Shown one piece after another: positions 61,324-64,000 of a stretch of 64,000 nt of DNA. The translations under genes and the position numbers were made by a program. This stretch comes from Ignelater luminosus (taxonomy: Eukaryota > Arthropoda > Insecta > Coleoptera > Elateridae), in the NCBI GenBank assembly GCA_011009095.1, contig VTPC01005888.1, forward strand, positions 12,948-76,947. The letters are read 5' to 3'. The notes under the pieces were generated by a model. It saw nothing but the letters and a program-made list of their open reading frames with translations, had not been told where the DNA came from and made no database searches. Position 1 is the first letter of the stretch; each line of letters begins with the position of its first letter.

Positions 61324-61949
61324 TTAATACAGTCTCACGTGTGTGCTTATTAGTATCTTTTTTAGATACTTGAGGGCGCTGTAGTCCTTTGTACCATAGC
61401 GTATACACTCGCAATACTCGCATGCGGTATGTATACGTCATTGAACGTTGAAAATAAGTAAAAATATCTACGTATTGGTGTATGTATGTTCACACTATAA
61501 AATACAAACTGTATTCAACATAAACTGTATTCTTTTTACCAATCTCAGTATAGACTCACTCACAGAAGGCAAAAAGAACAAGTGGTCTTACTAAGAATAA
61601 AACTAAGAATCTCACATTGTTTTTACTTAAGTTTTAAAATAGTAATATGCTAATATGTCACGAATGAGCATTTGCAGGAAAAACGTATAAGGACCTTTTT
61701 TGTAGAAAATCGTATGATCTACAAATTTGATTACTACTATTTTTACAATAAAACTTACCGTTCAAGAGATATTTGCAAAAACATTTTTTATGACCTTTGA
61801 CCTTGAATAAAGTTTTTTGCAACAGCTGTGTCGATGGGGACTTTTGATATTCCATTCAAAATTATGATTTGAAAGTCTGCACCAAGTTTCATCACCATCG
61901 GAATTTTGGCCAAGTTCGGACTTTTTTTCGTCTATTTTGACTGGACTAG

Positions 61950-64000
61950 TAGGGTTAAGAACGGGATACACTTTTTTAATATCCAAGAACTTGTTTTGTT
62001 ATTGTTAGCATCTAAATAGTTATTTATATAACAATAACGTAAAGTGAAGTTTTTTGAACGAGTAGGAAGTTTTATGGCACGAGCGATAGCGAGTACCATA
62101 AACCCTACGTGTTGAAAAAAGACCTTTACACTCGAGTTGTATACAATATTTTTTGCACGACAGTATTTTAAAGAAAATTATATAGAAAAACCACTGACGG
62201 TAGAATTAAAAATGAAGTTGGCCAAGATCACAGGTGCGTATCGTGAATTCATTCTATCATCGATACGGCCATTATAACATCGATACGTCAAATTAATTGC
62301 AAATTGTCAACTTTTGACATTGACAACTAGTTGTAAAGCGCCAACTTTACAGGCGGTCGTGCAAAAAACTAGTATTACATCCTAAAGGTATCACAAGTTA
62401 CTAGATTAGTGTTTCTGTAATGTCAAATCTTTGACTTAAAAATTAAACATGTGCCAATCTGTCATAAAATTGTATAACATTTATTCGATTGAGTCAACAC
62501 GTATATTGTTAGCAATAGGAATTGTATATGTATATTGTGTACAACAGTGAAACTACACTTTCTGACTGTCTAATAGTGCGTACGTATAAGATAATTAAAC
62601 ATAAAGGAAAGATCTAACCTGAAAGAAAACTATTGTTGGATGTTCTATAGTTTAGAATCTAGACCAAACCAGTACTCAAGATACCCAGAAAAATGATAAT
62701 AAACAAGCCGTGGCAAAGTCGGTGTCCATTAAGTAATCTTTTCAAGGCAGGTATGAATCTTTGAAAATGCAGTCCATTATAAAATTTCCCTGCAAAAAAA
62801 TGTAAACTAATGACTTCAATAAATGCTTACAGCTAGTTCGATTTAGTTCAATGATAGCCAAAAATTCCATCTTCAGTGCCATATGTAGTCTAAAATAAAT
62901 CTATTTAAAAATGACGACTTACACAACACTCTTTTGATTAAAAACAAGAAAATAGGATTGGTAAACAAAAGAAGGTGGGGAAAATAATAGGAGATTGCAA
63001 CAAACTACACTGTATACTATCCTAACAGTTAGTACAGTTTATTAAATTGGAATTATACAGAATGTAAGTATGTATGACAATTACAGAACACATTTATTTT
63101 AAGTGATTTATAAGAGTTATTGCCAGGAAAAACTATGATTTTTTAATTGTGAATTGCCTTTCTTCATTCGTAAACCTACGTTAATTCCAGTCCGATCATT
63201 TTACATTTCAAAATTAGCAGATTAAGACTGATTTACAAACTAATTTTTAGTATTAAGAATAAATAATTATAATTTTATCAGTTTTATCTAGTTACCTAAG
63301 ATTGTGTACCTACTGTATAAATGTAATGATTCGTTGAGAATTATAGAGATTGCATGTTAATGTTCTTTTTTAAACTGGATTTATATCATTGCAGCAAATA
63401 ATTTAGCAAGAATAAAATTATATTAGTACTATCCGTAATTTTCCTACATACTAGAGTTTACAGGTTACTTGTAGACGCAATTGCTTTAAAAAACTTACCT
63501 TATAACACACATAATACATATGCTGTCTTTTCTTTGTATTTTTCGCAATGTTGTTCTTACCTCCTACGGCAGCCAATTGGATCTTATTATTCTAAATTAA
63601 AACGATGTTATAATAGTGACAATTTAGTGTTACACTTAAAAGTCAATTTGTAAACCAACTAATCTCTATTAAATTTAATCATAAGAAATGCCTTATTATT
63701 TACCAGAAAGGTTATTATAATTAAGTTGAAGTTCACCTTCATTGCTTCTTCTTTTTAAACATACGATAAATTTGGGTAAATTAAACTGTTTCGTAAGGAG
63801 GATCACATGATATATTTTGCAATCCAATTAAAATGTAATGTTAATAATTAACAACTATTTCAAGATTATACCTAAATGCTTATCTCTTAAACTAATTACG
63901 AGTATTAACAATAATTAAATAGCATTATATAAAATGATATATTAATTGCGATACATGGTCTTTCACAACAATAAAATGTATCTTAATTGTCTTCTGGGGC
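61950..64000. other. No gene; small palindromic MITE at 62140-62380
   Basis: TATACAATATTTTTTGCACGAC (about 62140-62161) recurs inverted as GTCGTGCAAAAAACTAGTAT (62354-62373), enclosing ~190 bp that includes two ATCGATACG blocks. Beyond 62.4 kb the DNA is AT-rich and shows no ORF above 60 codons, no RNA gene and no paired repeat. Confidence 0.45.

Larger units (their letters stand above)
59091..61949. repeat. 2.86-kb structure with ~290-bp inverted terminal arms
   Basis: The left arm (59091-59390: TAGTCCAGTCAAAACAGAC, ATTCCGATGGAGATGAAACT, TGGTGCAGACCTTCAAATCA, AGATCATACGATTTTCTA) is matched inverted by 61660-61949 at roughly 85% by eye, with a ~20-bp deletion in the left arm where the right has GACCTTTGACCTTG. 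Between the arms are a TTAGG array, a TTAA-flanked element and unassigned DNA. No transposase was seen, so it may be a large non-autonomous transposon or two inverted copies of a shorter repeat. Confidence 0.7.

Overview
This is a window of AT-rich eukaryotic nuclear DNA from an arthropod, almost certainly an insect. The evidence is spliced genes with GT-AG introns, insect-type Tc1/mariner, hAT, pogo-like and LINE elements, a short TTAGG array (the common arthropod telomere repeat), and GILT genes in tandem as insects often carry them. The order and species cannot be read from the sequence. A 10-base N gap at 45893-45902 marks a draft assembly.

Layout. From 1 to about 32.7 kb I find no host gene that can be defended. 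The region holds a degenerate ~51-bp tandem repeat (103-290), a decayed LINE flanked by two hAT-like MITE copies (6.46-8.54 kb), a fragment of a high-copy insect repeat-family protein (12.50-12.89 kb, minus), a full-length dead Tc1-like element (13871-15150), two small MITEs (17.7 and 20.3 kb), a long-terminal-repeat-inverted element with a fold-back element nested in it (22.1-24.7 kb), another fold-back element (25889-26744), a dead mariner-like element (30741-31754) and a hAT MITE with a perfect 8-bp target duplication (32144-32310).

Host genes. A complete four-exon gene for the AP-3 adaptor sigma subunit lies on the plus strand (32709-33490). On the minus strand follows a cluster of GILT-family (gamma-interferon-inducible lysosomal thiol reductase-like) genes: an intact CPFC copy (37896-39014), a two-exon pseudogene (about 39.91-40.35 kb), and two intact CPYS copies (44411-45452 and 54347-56737). 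All intact copies share the same exon lengths (60, 147 and 180 nt, then a terminal exon) and phase-0 introns. AP-3 sorts cargo to lysosome-related organelles and GILT proteins work in lysosomes or are secreted, but the adjacency may be chance.

The last two GILT genes sit in a tandem segmental duplication (about 40.86-47.0 kb and 48.3-57.75 kb). Each unit also carries a short orphan ORF of unknown origin. Different transposons entered the two units later: a 1.86-kb fold-back element in unit A, and a 2.77-kb pogo-like element plus an intact 1.29-kb mariner in unit B. The mariner lies wholly inside intron 2 of the last GILT gene, which keeps its exons and splice sites.

The right end (57.7-62.4 kb) is again repetitive: a LINE reverse-transcriptase fragment, a 2.86-kb inverted-repeat structure holding a TTAA-flanked element and the TTAGG array, and a small palindromic MITE. 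The last 1.6 kb shows nothing recognisable.
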